DNA of 64,000 nt, taken from Streptomyces fuscichromogenes. Lineage in GTDB: Bacteria > Actinomycetota > Actinomycetes > Streptomycetales > Streptomycetaceae. A model generated the notes under the pieces. It was not told where the DNA came from. It did not search any database and saw only the letters and a list, made by a program, of their open reading frames with translations. The translations under genes were made by a program, and so were the position numbers. The stretch is from positions 201,924 to 265,923 of the forward strand of contig NZ_BMML01000002.1 of NCBI RefSeq assembly GCF_014645815.1. The letters run 5' to 3'. This document shows positions 41,948-50,342 of the stretch, piece after piece. The first letter of the stretch is position 1. Each line of letters begins with the position of its first letter.

Positions 41948-41963
41948 CGTGACATGAGTCACG
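41948..41963. promoter_or_regulatory. Inverted repeat upstream of the seven-gene operon
   Basis: CGTGAC-ATGA-GTCACG has perfect 6-bp arms. Read leftward, TAGAAT lies just downstream as a possible -10 box, but no good -35 box is at ideal distance. The rest of the 343-bp gap to 42254 has no gene; it is less GC-rich and holds GGGGG tracts near 42110. Confidence 0.4.
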
Positions 41964-42254
41964 CAAGACGCGAGTCGTGGTGCGAAGACCGTGGCCGAGC
42001 ACGGTGAACGGCGGCGGTCCGCGCCACCGGACGGAGACGAAAAATTTCTGGACCGGCGTACAACCCTCCCCCCACCTCGCCTGTCTCACTTGGCGTCAGG
42101 GCTTTCGGAGGGGGATCCGGGGGGATCGCGGGGGTTCTGATGCGGAGGGGAAAAGTCGAGGGGGTTCGGTCGACGGACCGGGCCCCCTCGAAGCAACCCC
42201 GGGACCGACCGCCCGGGGGCACGAAAACGCGTCGCAGTCGACTCGGGGGTTCTC

Positions 42255-43250
42255 GTGCTGCGCATTCACTTCACGCCGCAGGATCTGGCGTGCGTCCGGG
42301 TGGCGAGCGAGCCGGACCCGCTCTGGGAGATCACCTGCAGCCTGCACCGGTTACAGACCTCGCGGGGCCGCTGGGCGTACGCCGACTGGTACCGCGAGAC
42401 CCGGGCCACCCTCGCCGGCACCCCGCTCGGCGCGGCCGTACGACGGCTCCTGGTCCCCGTGCTGCCCCGGGCCCGCTACCTGCCCGACTTCCTCACCCCG
42501 CACCAGGCCGCCGACGGCCTGGACCGCGGGCTCGCCGCGATCGTCGACACCCCGCCCGAGCGGGTCGCCCACGAGATCCAGCTCCTTGACCGGTGCAGCG
42601 GCGCCCCCGGCTGGGCACCCCGGCTGCTGGAACGCCAGGCCCGCGAGGACCTGGCCGGGCTGCTGCGCGCCTACCACGAAGCGGTCGTCGCGCCCCACGA
42701 GAACCGCATCCTCGGCACCATCGCCGCGGAGCGCGCCGTGCGCGGCCGGGACGCCCTCGCGGCCGGGGTCGACGGCCTGCTCACCGGCCTGTCACCCGCC
42801 GTCCGCTGGTGCCCGCCGGTCCTGCACGTCGACTACGTCGAGGACCGCGACCTGCACCTGGCGGGCCGCGGACTGCGCCTGGTCCCCTCCTACTTCTGCT
42901 GGCAGTCGCCGGTCTCGATGGCCGACGACACCCTTCAGCCGCTGCTGGTCTACCCCGTGCACGGCGTCCGCGCCCCCGCCCCCGAACGCCCGCCCGACGC
43001 CTCGCTCGCCGCGCTGCTGGGCCGCACCCGGGCGGCCGCCCTGCGGTTCCTCGCACTCGGCGCGACCACCTCCGAACTGGCCAGGTCCCTGGGGGTGTCG
43101 GTGCCGACGGCCACCCACCACACCACCGTGCTGCGCGACGCCGGCCTGGTGGTCAGCCGGCGTCACCACAACACCGTGCTGCACAGCCTCACCCCGCTGG
43201 GCGCCGCCCTGCTGCGGCCCTCGGCCGACGCCGGGACCTCACCCGGCTGA
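42255..43250 (+). CDS. ArsR-like winged HTH regulator with a large N-terminal domain
   Basis: 331-residue regulator with the HTH at the C-terminus (about 245-325: RAAALRFLALGATTSELARS, PTATHHTTVLRDAGLVV). The N-terminal 240 residues are a helical domain of a type seen in many Streptomyces 'ArsR family' proteins and probably sense a ligand. Start at GTG 42255; GGGGG lies 10 bases upstream. Its target is unclear: it is divergent from the NUDIX-led operon across about 340 bp and could control it, or itself. Confidence 0.8.
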   Translation: MLRIHFTPQDLACVRVASEPDPLWEITCSLHRLQTSRGRWAYADWYRETRATLAGTPLGAAVRRLLVPVLPRARYLPDFLTPHQAADGLDRGLAAIVDTPPERVAHEIQLLDRCSGAPGWAPRLLERQAREDLAGLLRAYHEAVVAPHENRILGTIAAERAVRGRDALAAGVDGLLTGLSPAVRWCPPVLHVDYVEDRDLHLAGRGLRLVPSYFCWQSPVSMADDTLQPLLVYPVHGVRAPAPERPPDASLAALLGRTRAAALRFLALGATTSELARSLGVSVPTATHHTTVLRDAGLVVSRRHHNTVLHSLTPLGAALLRPSADAGTSPG

Positions 43251-43271
43251 GCCCGCTCTGCGGCACCGGCC

Positions 43272-43661
43272 CTAGAAGAACACCCCGCACCGCAGCAGCA
43301 CGTTCGCGTACGGGCGGGCCTCGCCGGTGCGTACGACCAGGTGCGCGTGGGCCGACAGGTCCTTCAGCTGCTCGTGCGGGACCAGGGCCAGGTCCGGAAA
43401 GCGGTCGTCCAGCAGCCTGGCGGCGGCCGGGTTGGCCTCGCGCACCTCGGTCGCCGCCGTCGCGCCCTCCACGACCAGCTCCGCCAGCAGCCCCTCCAGC
43501 ACCTCCGCGAAGGACGGCACCCCGGCCCGGAAGGCGAGGTCCACCACCCGCGGGCCCTTCGGGATCGGCATCCCGGCGTCACAGATCAACACCCCGTGCC
43601 CATGGCCCAACTCGGCCAGCGCGCCCGCGAGATGACGGTTGAGAATGCCCGCCCGCTTCAC
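43272..43661 (-). CDS. rbsD: D-ribose pyranase RbsD
   Basis: 129-residue protein that interconverts the beta-pyranose and beta-furanose forms of ribose so RbsK can use it. The N-terminus MKRAGILNRHLAGALAELGH matches RbsD, with catalytic His20 in LGHGHGVLICDAGMPIP, and the late segment ANVLLRCGVFF closes the active site. GTG start inside GTGA of the rbsK stop, so it is translationally coupled. It ends the ribose operon. Confidence 0.93.
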   Translation of the reverse strand: MKRAGILNRHLAGALAELGHGHGVLICDAGMPIPKGPRVVDLAFRAGVPSFAEVLEGLLAELVVEGATAATEVREANPAAARLLDDRFPDLALVPHEQLKDLSAHAHLVVRTGEARPYANVLLRCGVFF

Positions 43662-44560
43662 AGCGCGTCGACCTCCGCCGCCGTCGGGTACGACTCCTGC
43701 GCACCCCGCCCGGTCACCGCCGCCGCCCCGACCCGGGCCGCGTACGCCGCCGCCTCCGCGAGCGACGCGCCCGCCCCGAGCCGTACCGCGAGGGCCGCCG
43801 TGAACGCGTCGCCTGCGCCCGTGGTGTCCACCGCGTCCACCTTCACGGAGGGGATCCGCTCGGTCCCGTGGCCGTCGGCCACCAGCGCACCCGCCGCGCC
43901 CAGCGTGACGACCACCGACCTCGGGCCCTTCGCGAGCAGCAGCCGCGCCCAGTCGGCCGGTTCCTCGCTCACGCACGCCTCGCCGAGGATCACCCGCGCC
44001 TCGTGCTCGTTCACGATCAGCGGGTCACAGGCCGCGAGGACCTCACCGGGGAGGGGTCGCGGCGGGGAGGGGTTGAGGACGAACCGGCTGCCGGGGGCCA
44101 GGCTCCGGACCACCTCCAGCACCGTCTCCAGCGGGATCTCCAGCTGTGCGGACACCACCCGGGAGGCGTGGAAGAGACAGACCGCGGCCCGCACGTCCGC
44201 CGGTGTGAGACGGCCGTTCGCGCCCGGGGAGACGACGATGCTGTTGTCGCCGGAGGGGTCCACGGTGATCAGGGCGACCCCCGTCGGCGCCCCGCCCACC
44301 AGCACCCCCACCGTGTCGACCCCGGCCGCCCGCTGCGAGTCGAGCAGCAGCCTGCCGTGCGCGTCGTCGCCGACCCGGGCCAGCAGGGCGGTACGGGCAC
44401 CGAGCCGGGCGGCCGCGACCGCCTGGTTGGCGCCCTTGCCGCCGGGGTGCGTGGCGAGGTCGCCGCCGAGCACGGTCTCACCCGCGCCCGGCCGCCGCTC
44501 GACACCGATCACCAGGTCGGCGTTGGCCGAGCCCACGACCAGGAGGTCGTAGTCGTACAT
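43658..44560 (-). CDS. rbsK: Ribokinase RbsK
   Basis: 300-residue PfkB-family sugar kinase that phosphorylates ribose at O5. Typical motifs: GSANADLVIGVERRPGAGETV near the start, the GGKGANQAVAAARLG substrate motif, and DTTGAGDAFTAALAVRLG near 240-258 with the catalytic Asp. ATG 44560 follows GGGAG. It overlaps rbsD by four bases. An intercistronic hairpin separates it from the transporter gene upstream. Confidence 0.93.
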   Translation of the reverse strand: MYDYDLLVVGSANADLVIGVERRPGAGETVLGGDLATHPGGKGANQAVAAARLGARTALLARVGDDAHGRLLLDSQRAAGVDTVGVLVGGAPTGVALITVDPSGDNSIVVSPGANGRLTPADVRAAVCLFHASRVVSAQLEIPLETVLEVVRSLAPGSRFVLNPSPPRPLPGEVLAACDPLIVNEHEARVILGEACVSEEPADWARLLLAKGPRSVVVTLGAAGALVADGHGTERIPSVKVDAVDTTGAGDAFTAALAVRLGAGASLAEAAAYAARVGAAAVTGRGAQESYPTAAEVDAL

Positions 44561-44586
44561 CAGATGACTCCCTAGATAAACACGTC

Positions 44587-44624
44587 GAGGCGGCCGGGGC
44601 TCAATTCAACCGCCCGGCCGCCTC
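44587..44624 (-). terminator. Hairpin between rbsCB and rbsK
   Basis: GAGGCGGCCGGG (44587-44598) pairs perfectly with 44613-44624 over a 14-base loop. It lies inside the operon, between the transporter and kinase genes, so it may lower the expression of rbsK-rbsD relative to the transporter or protect the upstream mRNA. Confidence 0.6.
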
Positions 44625-44633
44625 CTCGGTGGC

Positions 44634-46571
44634 TCAGCCCGTGAACCCGGCCACGTTGTCCTTCGTGACCACCTTCACCGGAACCTTGATCGCCGACGGG
44701 ATCCTCTGGTCCTTGACGGCCTTGAGGGCGTTGTCCACCGCGATCTTCCCCAGCTGGCTGGGCTGCTGGGCGACCGACGCGTACAGCGTGCCGTTCTTCA
44801 CGGCGGTCAGGCCGTCCGGGGTGCCGTCGAAGCCGACCACCGGGACCGACGAACCGGCCTTGGAACCAAGCGCCTTGATCGCGCCGAGGGCCATCTCGTC
44901 GTTGGCGGCGATGACGCCCTGCACGTCCGGGTGGGCCTGGAGCAGGTTCGACATCACGTCGAGGCCCTTGGTGCGGTCGAAGTCGGCGGGCTGCTGGGCC
45001 ACCACCTGGATGCCGGGGTAGGCCTTGAGGCCGTCGGCGAAGCCCTGCGCCCGCTCCCGGGCGGCGGAGGTGCCCGCCTGGCCCTGGAGGATCACGATCT
45101 TGCCGTGGCCGCCGAGCTTCTCGGCGATCGTCTTCGCGGCCAGCTCGCCGCCGGCGACGTTGTCGGAGGCGACCAGGGTCGCCGTCGTGGCGTTGTTGAC
45201 GCCGCGGTCGACCGCGACCACCGGGATGCCGGCCTTGTCGGCGGACTTCACGGAGTTGCTCGCCGCGTCCGAGTCGACCGGGTTGACGATGATCGCACCC
45301 AGGCCCGAACTGGTGAAGTTCTGCAACTGGTTGGCCTGCTGCGAGGCGTCGTTCTGGGCGTCGGTGACGGTCAGGTCCACGCCCTGCTTCCTCGCCTCGG
45401 CCTGGGCACCGGCCCGGATCTGCACGAAGAAGGGGTTGTTGAGGGTGGACAGGGACAGCCCGATCTTCGGCTTGCCGGAGGCGGATCCGGTGTGCAGGAG
45501 CGAGGTCGCGGCGACGAGCGCCACGGTGAAGACGGCCGCGAGCGCGTACGTCCCGGCCTGCCTGCCCTTGCCGCCACCGGCACCGGCGGCCACCGGGGTG
45601 GCACCGGCCTTGCGGCGCACGGTGTCCAGGAGAACCGCCAGCGCGATCACGACACCGATGACGACCTGCTGCCAGAACGCGGAGACGTTCAGCAGGTTGA
45701 GGCCGTTGCGCAGCACCGCGAGTATCAGCGCGCCGATCAGCGTGCCGGACGCCTTGCCGGTGCCGCCGGCCAGCGAGGCACCGCCGATCACCACGGCCGC
45801 GATGGCGTCCAGCTCGTAGCCGTTGGCGGCCTGCGGCTGCGCCGAGGACAGCCGGGCGGCCAGCACGATGCCGGCGACGGCCGCGAACAGCCCGGACAGG
45901 GCGTAGATGGCGAGCTTCTGCTTGTTCACCCGCAGCCCGGACAGCCGGGCGGCCTCCTCGTTGCCGCCGATCGCGTACATCGAGCGTCCGATGTAGGTAC
46001 GGCCGAGGACGAAGGCGGCGATCAGACCCATGAGGATCATGACGAGGACCGGTACCGGCAGCCAGCCGCCGAGCGTGTCGCCGAGGTGGGAGACCGAGTC
46101 GGGGAAGGCGATGGGGGAACCGCCGGAGATGACCAGCGCCAGGCCGCGGCCCACCGACAGCATGGCGAGCGTCGCGATGAACGACGGCAGCTTGCCGTAG
46201 GCGATGAGGAAGCCGTTGACGAGACCGGCCACGATGCCGGTGGCGACGGCCAGCACGACGGCCAGGAACACCGGCACCCCGTGCGAAGTGGCGCTCCAGG
46301 CCAGCACGGTGGCCGACAGGGCCGCCACCGAGCCGACCGACAGGTCGATGCCCGCCGAGACGATCACGAAGGTCGCGCCGAAGGCCAGGATCGCCGTCAC
46401 GGCCGCCTGGACACCGACGTTGAGCAGGTTGTCGGTGGTGAGGAAGTCCCCGGACAGCGCCGACATGGCGATGACGAGGACGATCAGCGCGGTGAGCGCG
46501 CCGTTGTCGAGGAGCAGCCGGCGCACGCCCGCGGCGCCCGTGCTGCTGTTCTTGAGCGTGTCAGTGGCCAC
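44634..46571 (-). CDS. Fused ribose permease and binding protein (RbsC-RbsB)
   Basis: 645-residue fusion. Residues 1 to about 325 are an RbsC-type permease (GIDLSVGSVAALSATVLAW, GRTYIGRSMYAIGGNEEAARLSGLRV, VVIGGASLAGGTGKASGTLIGA). After one extra membrane helix (about 340-360), residues about 370-645 are an RbsB-type solute-binding domain (IGLSLSTLNNPFFVQIRAGA, NPVDSDAASNSV, GVIAANDEMALGAIKAL, VVGFDGTPDGLTAVKNG). The binding domain would be tethered outside at a fixed ratio to the permease. Its start overlaps rbsA by 11 bp. This fusion is known in some actinomycetes. Confidence 0.92.
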   Translation of the reverse strand: MATDTLKNSSTGAAGVRRLLLDNGALTALIVLVIAMSALSGDFLTTDNLLNVGVQAAVTAILAFGATFVIVSAGIDLSVGSVAALSATVLAWSATSHGVPVFLAVVLAVATGIVAGLVNGFLIAYGKLPSFIATLAMLSVGRGLALVISGGSPIAFPDSVSHLGDTLGGWLPVPVLVMILMGLIAAFVLGRTYIGRSMYAIGGNEEAARLSGLRVNKQKLAIYALSGLFAAVAGIVLAARLSSAQPQAANGYELDAIAAVVIGGASLAGGTGKASGTLIGALILAVLRNGLNLLNVSAFWQQVVIGVVIALAVLLDTVRRKAGATPVAAGAGGGKGRQAGTYALAAVFTVALVAATSLLHTGSASGKPKIGLSLSTLNNPFFVQIRAGAQAEARKQGVDLTVTDAQNDASQQANQLQNFTSSGLGAIIVNPVDSDAASNSVKSADKAGIPVVAVDRGVNNATTATLVASDNVAGGELAAKTIAEKLGGHGKIVILQGQAGTSAARERAQGFADGLKAYPGIQVVAQQPADFDRTKGLDVMSNLLQAHPDVQGVIAANDEMALGAIKALGSKAGSSVPVVGFDGTPDGLTAVKNGTLYASVAQQPSQLGKIAVDNALKAVKDQRIPSAIKVPVKVVTKDNVAGFTG

Positions 46572-48093
46572 GTCCGGCCTCCTTGTCGGTTGTGGTGGGG
46601 GTGCCGGGGGTGCTGACGGCGAGTGCCATCACGGCGTCCTGGGTGGCCTCGTCCGCGGCCAGTTCGCCCGCGATCCGGCCCTGGGCCATCACCAGCACCC
46701 GGTCGCTCATCCCGAGGACCTCCGGCAGGTCGCTGGAGATCATCAGCACCGCGGCCCCCGCGGCGGTGAGTTCGTTGATCAGCTGGTAGATCTCGACCTT
46801 GGCGCCGACGTCGATGCCACGCGTCGGCTCGTCGAGGATCAGCACCCTGGTGTCGGCGAGCAGCCACTTGCCGATGACGACCTTCTGCTGGTTGCCGCCG
46901 GAGAGCGTGCGCACGTGCTGCCCGAGCCCGGCCATCCGCACGCCCAGCTGCCCGGCGATCCGCTCGGCGGCCGTGTGCTGCCCCTTGAGGTCGACGATCC
47001 CGGCCCGGGTGGCCTTCCGCAGGGTCACCAGGCCGAGGTTCTCCTCGACGGAGGCGTCCAGCACCAGCCCCTGGCCCTTGCGGTCCTCCGGGACGAGCCC
47101 GATCCCGGCCGTCAGGGCCGCGTTGACGTCGTGCCGCCGCAGCGCCGTACCGGAGACCCGCACGGCCCCCCGGTCGTACGGATCGGCCCCGAAGACGGCC
47201 CGTACGACCTCCGTACGGCCCGCGCCCACCAGGCCGGCGATCCCCACGACCTCCCCGGCGTGCACCTCGAAGCTCACGTCGTGGAAGACGCCGTCGCGGG
47301 TCAGTCCCTGGACGGAGAGCAGCGCGGCTCCGGTGTCGGTCCGCTCGCGCGGGTACTGCTGCTCGATGGACCGGCCGACCATGAGCCGTACCAGTTCGTC
47401 CTGCGGGGTGGCGGCGGGCACCTGGCCCACGCTCTTCCCGTCCCGGATCACCGTCACCCGGTCGCCCAGCGCGGCGATCTCCTCCAGGTGATGGGTGATG
47501 AAGACGATCCCGACCCCGTCCGCGCGCAACTGCCGCACGATCGCGAAGAGTTTCTCCACCTCCTCCGAGGTGAGCACGGCGGTCGGCTCGTCCATGACGA
47601 GCACGCGCGCCTCCAGGCTGAGCGCCTTGGCGATCTCGACCATCTGGAGGCGGGCGATCCCGAGGTCACGGACCCGCGCCCGGGGTGACACGGGCACGCC
47701 GACCCGCTGCAGCAGGATTTCGGCGTCGGCCTCCATCCGCTTGCGGTCGATCATCCCGAAGCGGCGCGGCTGCCGGCCGAGGAAGATGTTCTCGGCGACC
47801 GTGAGGTCGGGCACCAGGTTGAACTCCTGGTAGATGGTGGCGATCCCGAGCCGCTCGGAGTCCTGCGCACCATGGATGCGCACCTCCTCGCCGCCGGCCA
47901 GGATCCGCCCCGCGTCGGGGGTGTAGGCGCCGGAGAGCATCTTGATGAGGGTGCTCTTGCCCGCGCCGTTCTCACCGAGGAGCACGTGCACCTCGCCCCG
48001 GCGCAGATCGAAGTCGACGCCGTCGAGCGCGACCACGCCGGGGAAGGACTTCCGTATGCCCTCGATGCGCAGCAACTCGTCCGGGTCGCTCAC
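46561..48093 (-). CDS. rbsA: Ribose ABC transporter ATPase RbsA
   Basis: 510-residue duplicated ATPase. NBD1 has Walker A GENGAGKST at 40-48 and the usual Q-loop, while NBD2 has the degenerate GLVGAGRTE in place of the Lys motif and a normal signature LSGGNQQKVVIGKWL with LILDEPTRGIDVG. This split of one active and one weak site is typical for RbsA/MglA proteins. GTG at 48093 follows AAAGGAG and overlaps the rbsR stop as GTGA. Confidence 0.93.
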   Translation of the reverse strand: MSDPDELLRIEGIRKSFPGVVALDGVDFDLRRGEVHVLLGENGAGKSTLIKMLSGAYTPDAGRILAGGEEVRIHGAQDSERLGIATIYQEFNLVPDLTVAENIFLGRQPRRFGMIDRKRMEADAEILLQRVGVPVSPRARVRDLGIARLQMVEIAKALSLEARVLVMDEPTAVLTSEEVEKLFAIVRQLRADGVGIVFITHHLEEIAALGDRVTVIRDGKSVGQVPAATPQDELVRLMVGRSIEQQYPRERTDTGAALLSVQGLTRDGVFHDVSFEVHAGEVVGIAGLVGAGRTEVVRAVFGADPYDRGAVRVSGTALRRHDVNAALTAGIGLVPEDRKGQGLVLDASVEENLGLVTLRKATRAGIVDLKGQHTAAERIAGQLGVRMAGLGQHVRTLSGGNQQKVVIGKWLLADTRVLILDEPTRGIDVGAKVEIYQLINELTAAGAAVLMISSDLPEVLGMSDRVLVMAQGRIAGELAADEATQDAVMALAVSTPGTPTTTDKEAGRGH

Positions 48094-49181
48094 GACGTGC
48101 TCCTTTGCACAGGGGTCTGCTTCTTGCCGCGGTTCTCTTCGCGGTTCTCTTCGCGGTTCTGGTCCGGGTTCTGGTCCGGGTTCTGGTCCGGGTTCTCGCC
48201 GCACGAGCGGCGGACGACGAGCCGGGCGGGGAGGGTGACGGACTGCGGGGGCCGGCCCTCGATACGGTCGATCAGCGCGTGTACGGCCGCCCGGCCGAGC
48301 TCACCGGTGGGCTGGGCGATGGCGGTGACGGGCGGGTCGGTGTGCACGAACCAGGGGATGTCGTCGAAGGCGGCCAGCGCTATGTCGGACGGCACCCGCA
48401 GCCCCCGCGCCCGCATCGCGTCCAGCGCGCCCAGCGCCATCAGGTTGTCCGCGGCGAACACGACCTCGGGCGGCTCGGGCAGGTCGAGGAACCCCTCGGT
48501 GACCCGCCGCCCGCTCTCGGCCTGGAAGTCGCCCTGGCCTATGTAGGCGTCCGGGAGGGGGACGCCGTATTCGGCGAGGGCCTCGCGGAAGGCCTGGACA
48601 CGCTCGCTGCCGGTGGTGGTGGCCGCCGGTCCGGCGATGATCGCGACCCGCCGGTGCCCGAGTCCGCACAGATGGGCGACGAGATCGCGGATCGCGGCCC
48701 GCCCGTCCGCCCGTACCACCGGCACGTCGACGCCCGGGATCCACCGGTCGACGAACACCATGGGCGTGCCGGCCCGTGCCGCCTCCAGCATCAGCGGCGA
48801 ACCGCCGTCGGTGGGGGAGACCAGCAGCCCGTCGATCCGCCGGTCGAGCAGCGTCCGTACGTGGTGGTCCTGGAGTTCCGGCCGCTCGTCGGCGTTGCCG
48901 ATGATGACGCTGTAGCCGAGGGCGCGGGCCGCCTCCTCGACCGAGCGGGCCAGCTCGGTGAAGTAGGGGTTCATCACGTCGCTGATGACCAGGCCGAGGG
49001 TGCGGGTCTGGTCGGTGCGCAGGGAGCGGGCGACGGCGTTCGGGCGGTAGCCCAGCGTCCGGACGGCGGCCTGCACGCGGGTGCGCGCGTCGTCGCTGAC
49101 CGACGGATGGTCGTTCAGGACCCGGGACACCGTGGCGACGGAGACGCCCGCCTCGGCGGCCACGTCCTTGATGCTCGCCAT
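48090..49181 (-). CDS. rbsR: LacI-family ribose repressor RbsR
   Basis: 363-residue LacI-type repressor. N-terminal HTH TIKDVAAEAGVSVATVSRVL-like (here starting MASIKDV), then a ribose-binding-like effector domain (LGLVISDVMNPYFTELARSV, DGLLVSPTDGG, GHRRVAIIAGP, AAFDDIPWF). The C-terminus after LVVRRSC is an unusual hydrophilic tail made of NPDQ and NREE units encoded by 12-bp DNA repeats. It heads the operon rbsR-rbsA-rbsCB-rbsK-rbsD, and two identical operator-like sites lie just upstream. Confidence 0.9.
   Translation of the reverse strand: MASIKDVAAEAGVSVATVSRVLNDHPSVSDDARTRVQAAVRTLGYRPNAVARSLRTDQTRTLGLVISDVMNPYFTELARSVEEAARALGYSVIIGNADERPELQDHHVRTLLDRRIDGLLVSPTDGGSPLMLEAARAGTPMVFVDRWIPGVDVPVVRADGRAAIRDLVAHLCGLGHRRVAIIAGPAATTTGSERVQAFREALAEYGVPLPDAYIGQGDFQAESGRRVTEGFLDLPEPPEVVFAADNLMALGALDAMRARGLRVPSDIALAAFDDIPWFVHTDPPVTAIAQPTGELGRAAVHALIDRIEGRPPQSVTLPARLVVRRSCGENPDQNPDQNPDQNREENREENRGKKQTPVQRSTS
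48129..48200. repeat. Six 12-bp tandem repeats in the 3' end of rbsR
   Basis: Units alternate between GCGGTTCTCTTC and CGGGTTCTGGTC forms. They encode the NPDQ/NREE tail, so copy-number change by slippage would keep the frame (12 bp is four codons) and only alter tail length. Confidence 0.8.
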
Positions 49182-49199
49182 CGCCGCTCCACCTCCTCG

Positions 49200-49213
49200 T
49201 GGAATCGATTACA
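49200..49213. promoter_or_regulatory. RbsR-type operator 1
   Basis: TGGAATCGATTACA has the perfect core AATCGATT centred on CG, typical for LacI/RbsR operators. It lies 19 bp upstream of the rbsR start, and an identical copy lies 34 bp away. Confidence 0.75.
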
Positions 49214-49233
49214 CGACTTCGTGTACGGAGGAT

Positions 49234-49247
49234 TGGAATCGATTACA
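49234..49247. promoter_or_regulatory. RbsR-type operator 2
   Basis: Identical 14-bp copy of operator 1. The 34-bp offset is a little more than three helix turns, so both sites may face the same side of DNA and permit cooperative binding. The rest of the gap to 49447 holds no gene that I recognise. Confidence 0.75.
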
Positions 49248-49447
49248 CGGGCGCCGGGCAAGGGCCCGGAGGCGGCCGAAACCCAATCGTGACCGGGGGC
49301 GGGACCGGAGGGGATGGTCAACCCGAGGTCTGACCTGCGTGTTTCCGGGCCTGCCCCGAAGCGGACGACGCGGCGGCGCGCCCCTGCCGGCGCTCTACGT
49401 CCGGGAGCTCGTCCGCCGTCGGCGCGCCGGCCGGGCGGATGCCCGCC

Positions 49448-50236
49448 TCACCCCGTGCCCCGGCGGGCGGCGGAGGCCTGCCGCACGGCGTTGTCCAGGT
49501 GGGTGATGACGGCCGGTACGTCGTCGTTCTCGGTGTGCCGGATCAGCTCCAGGGCCGGCCGGACGAGGCCGCCCGGTCGCGCTGTCAGCCGGGCGAGCAC
49601 GGTGGCCCGGCTGTCGAGCCGTTCGACGGTGGCCGCGCGCTCCTCCTCGTCCTGGCCGGCCAGGACGACGGCGTTGTGCCAGGCCTCCGCGCGCGACTCA
49701 CGGACGCTGAAGTCGAGGATCCGCTCGTCGGAGCGGCCTCCGACCTTGTCCAGCAGCGACAGCAGGGGCGACAGGGCGTCGACGGAGTCCTGCACCGCCA
49801 GCACCACCCGCGCGAGGATGTCGTTGATCAGCAGGAAGTCGCGTCGCAACGTCTGGATGTCCGCGCCCGGTCCGGTCCCCGCGGCGGCGACGGCCAGGTC
49901 GAGGTTGATGTGCGCGTTCACGCCCAGGATCAGGTGCTGGACTATGACGGTGTCGGCGTCGTCGAGCAGTCCGAACGTCTCGCGCCAGCAGCGCGGCCCG
50001 CTGCGGTCACGGCGCCAGGCGTCGTACGCGTCGAAGTAGCGGTTGCCGAAGAGGGTGTCGAAACGGTCCATGCGGGCGCCGTCGTCGAACAGCCCCGCGT
50101 GTATGGCGGCGCGGATCTCGACGGTCACCTGTCGGTACAGCGCCGCGAAGTACCCGATCCGGTCACCGGTACGGACGGCCTCCCGCACGATCTCGGCAAG
50201 CCCGTCCACGACATCGTCGATGTTCTGTGCGGCCAT
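49448..50236 (-). CDS. DUF5995 family protein
   Basis: 262-residue helical protein of the DUF5995 type: IDDVVDGLAEIVREAV, RIGYFAALYRQVTVEIRAAI, FDDGARMDRFDTLFGNRYFDA, and the conserved IVQHLILGVNAHINLDLAVAAA. The NAHIN-type motif with His and Asn suggests a metal or ligand site, but the function of the family is unknown. GGGGAGTTGGGG precedes the ATG at 50236. No partner gene is obvious. Confidence 0.82.
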   Translation of the reverse strand: MAAQNIDDVVDGLAEIVREAVRTGDRIGYFAALYRQVTVEIRAAIHAGLFDDGARMDRFDTLFGNRYFDAYDAWRRDRSGPRCWRETFGLLDDADTVIVQHLILGVNAHINLDLAVAAAGTGPGADIQTLRRDFLLINDILARVVLAVQDSVDALSPLLSLLDKVGGRSDERILDFSVRESRAEAWHNAVVLAGQDEEERAATVERLDSRATVLARLTARPGGLVRPALELIRHTENDDVPAVITHLDNAVRQASAARRGTG

Positions 50237-50342
50237 CCCCAACTCCCCTGCCCGGTGCCTGCGTCGAGGCCACCGTCCTACCACCGCGGGCCGGGGAACG
50301 GTACGGAACGCGGACCTGGGTTGTCGGGCCGGGCGGGAAAAG

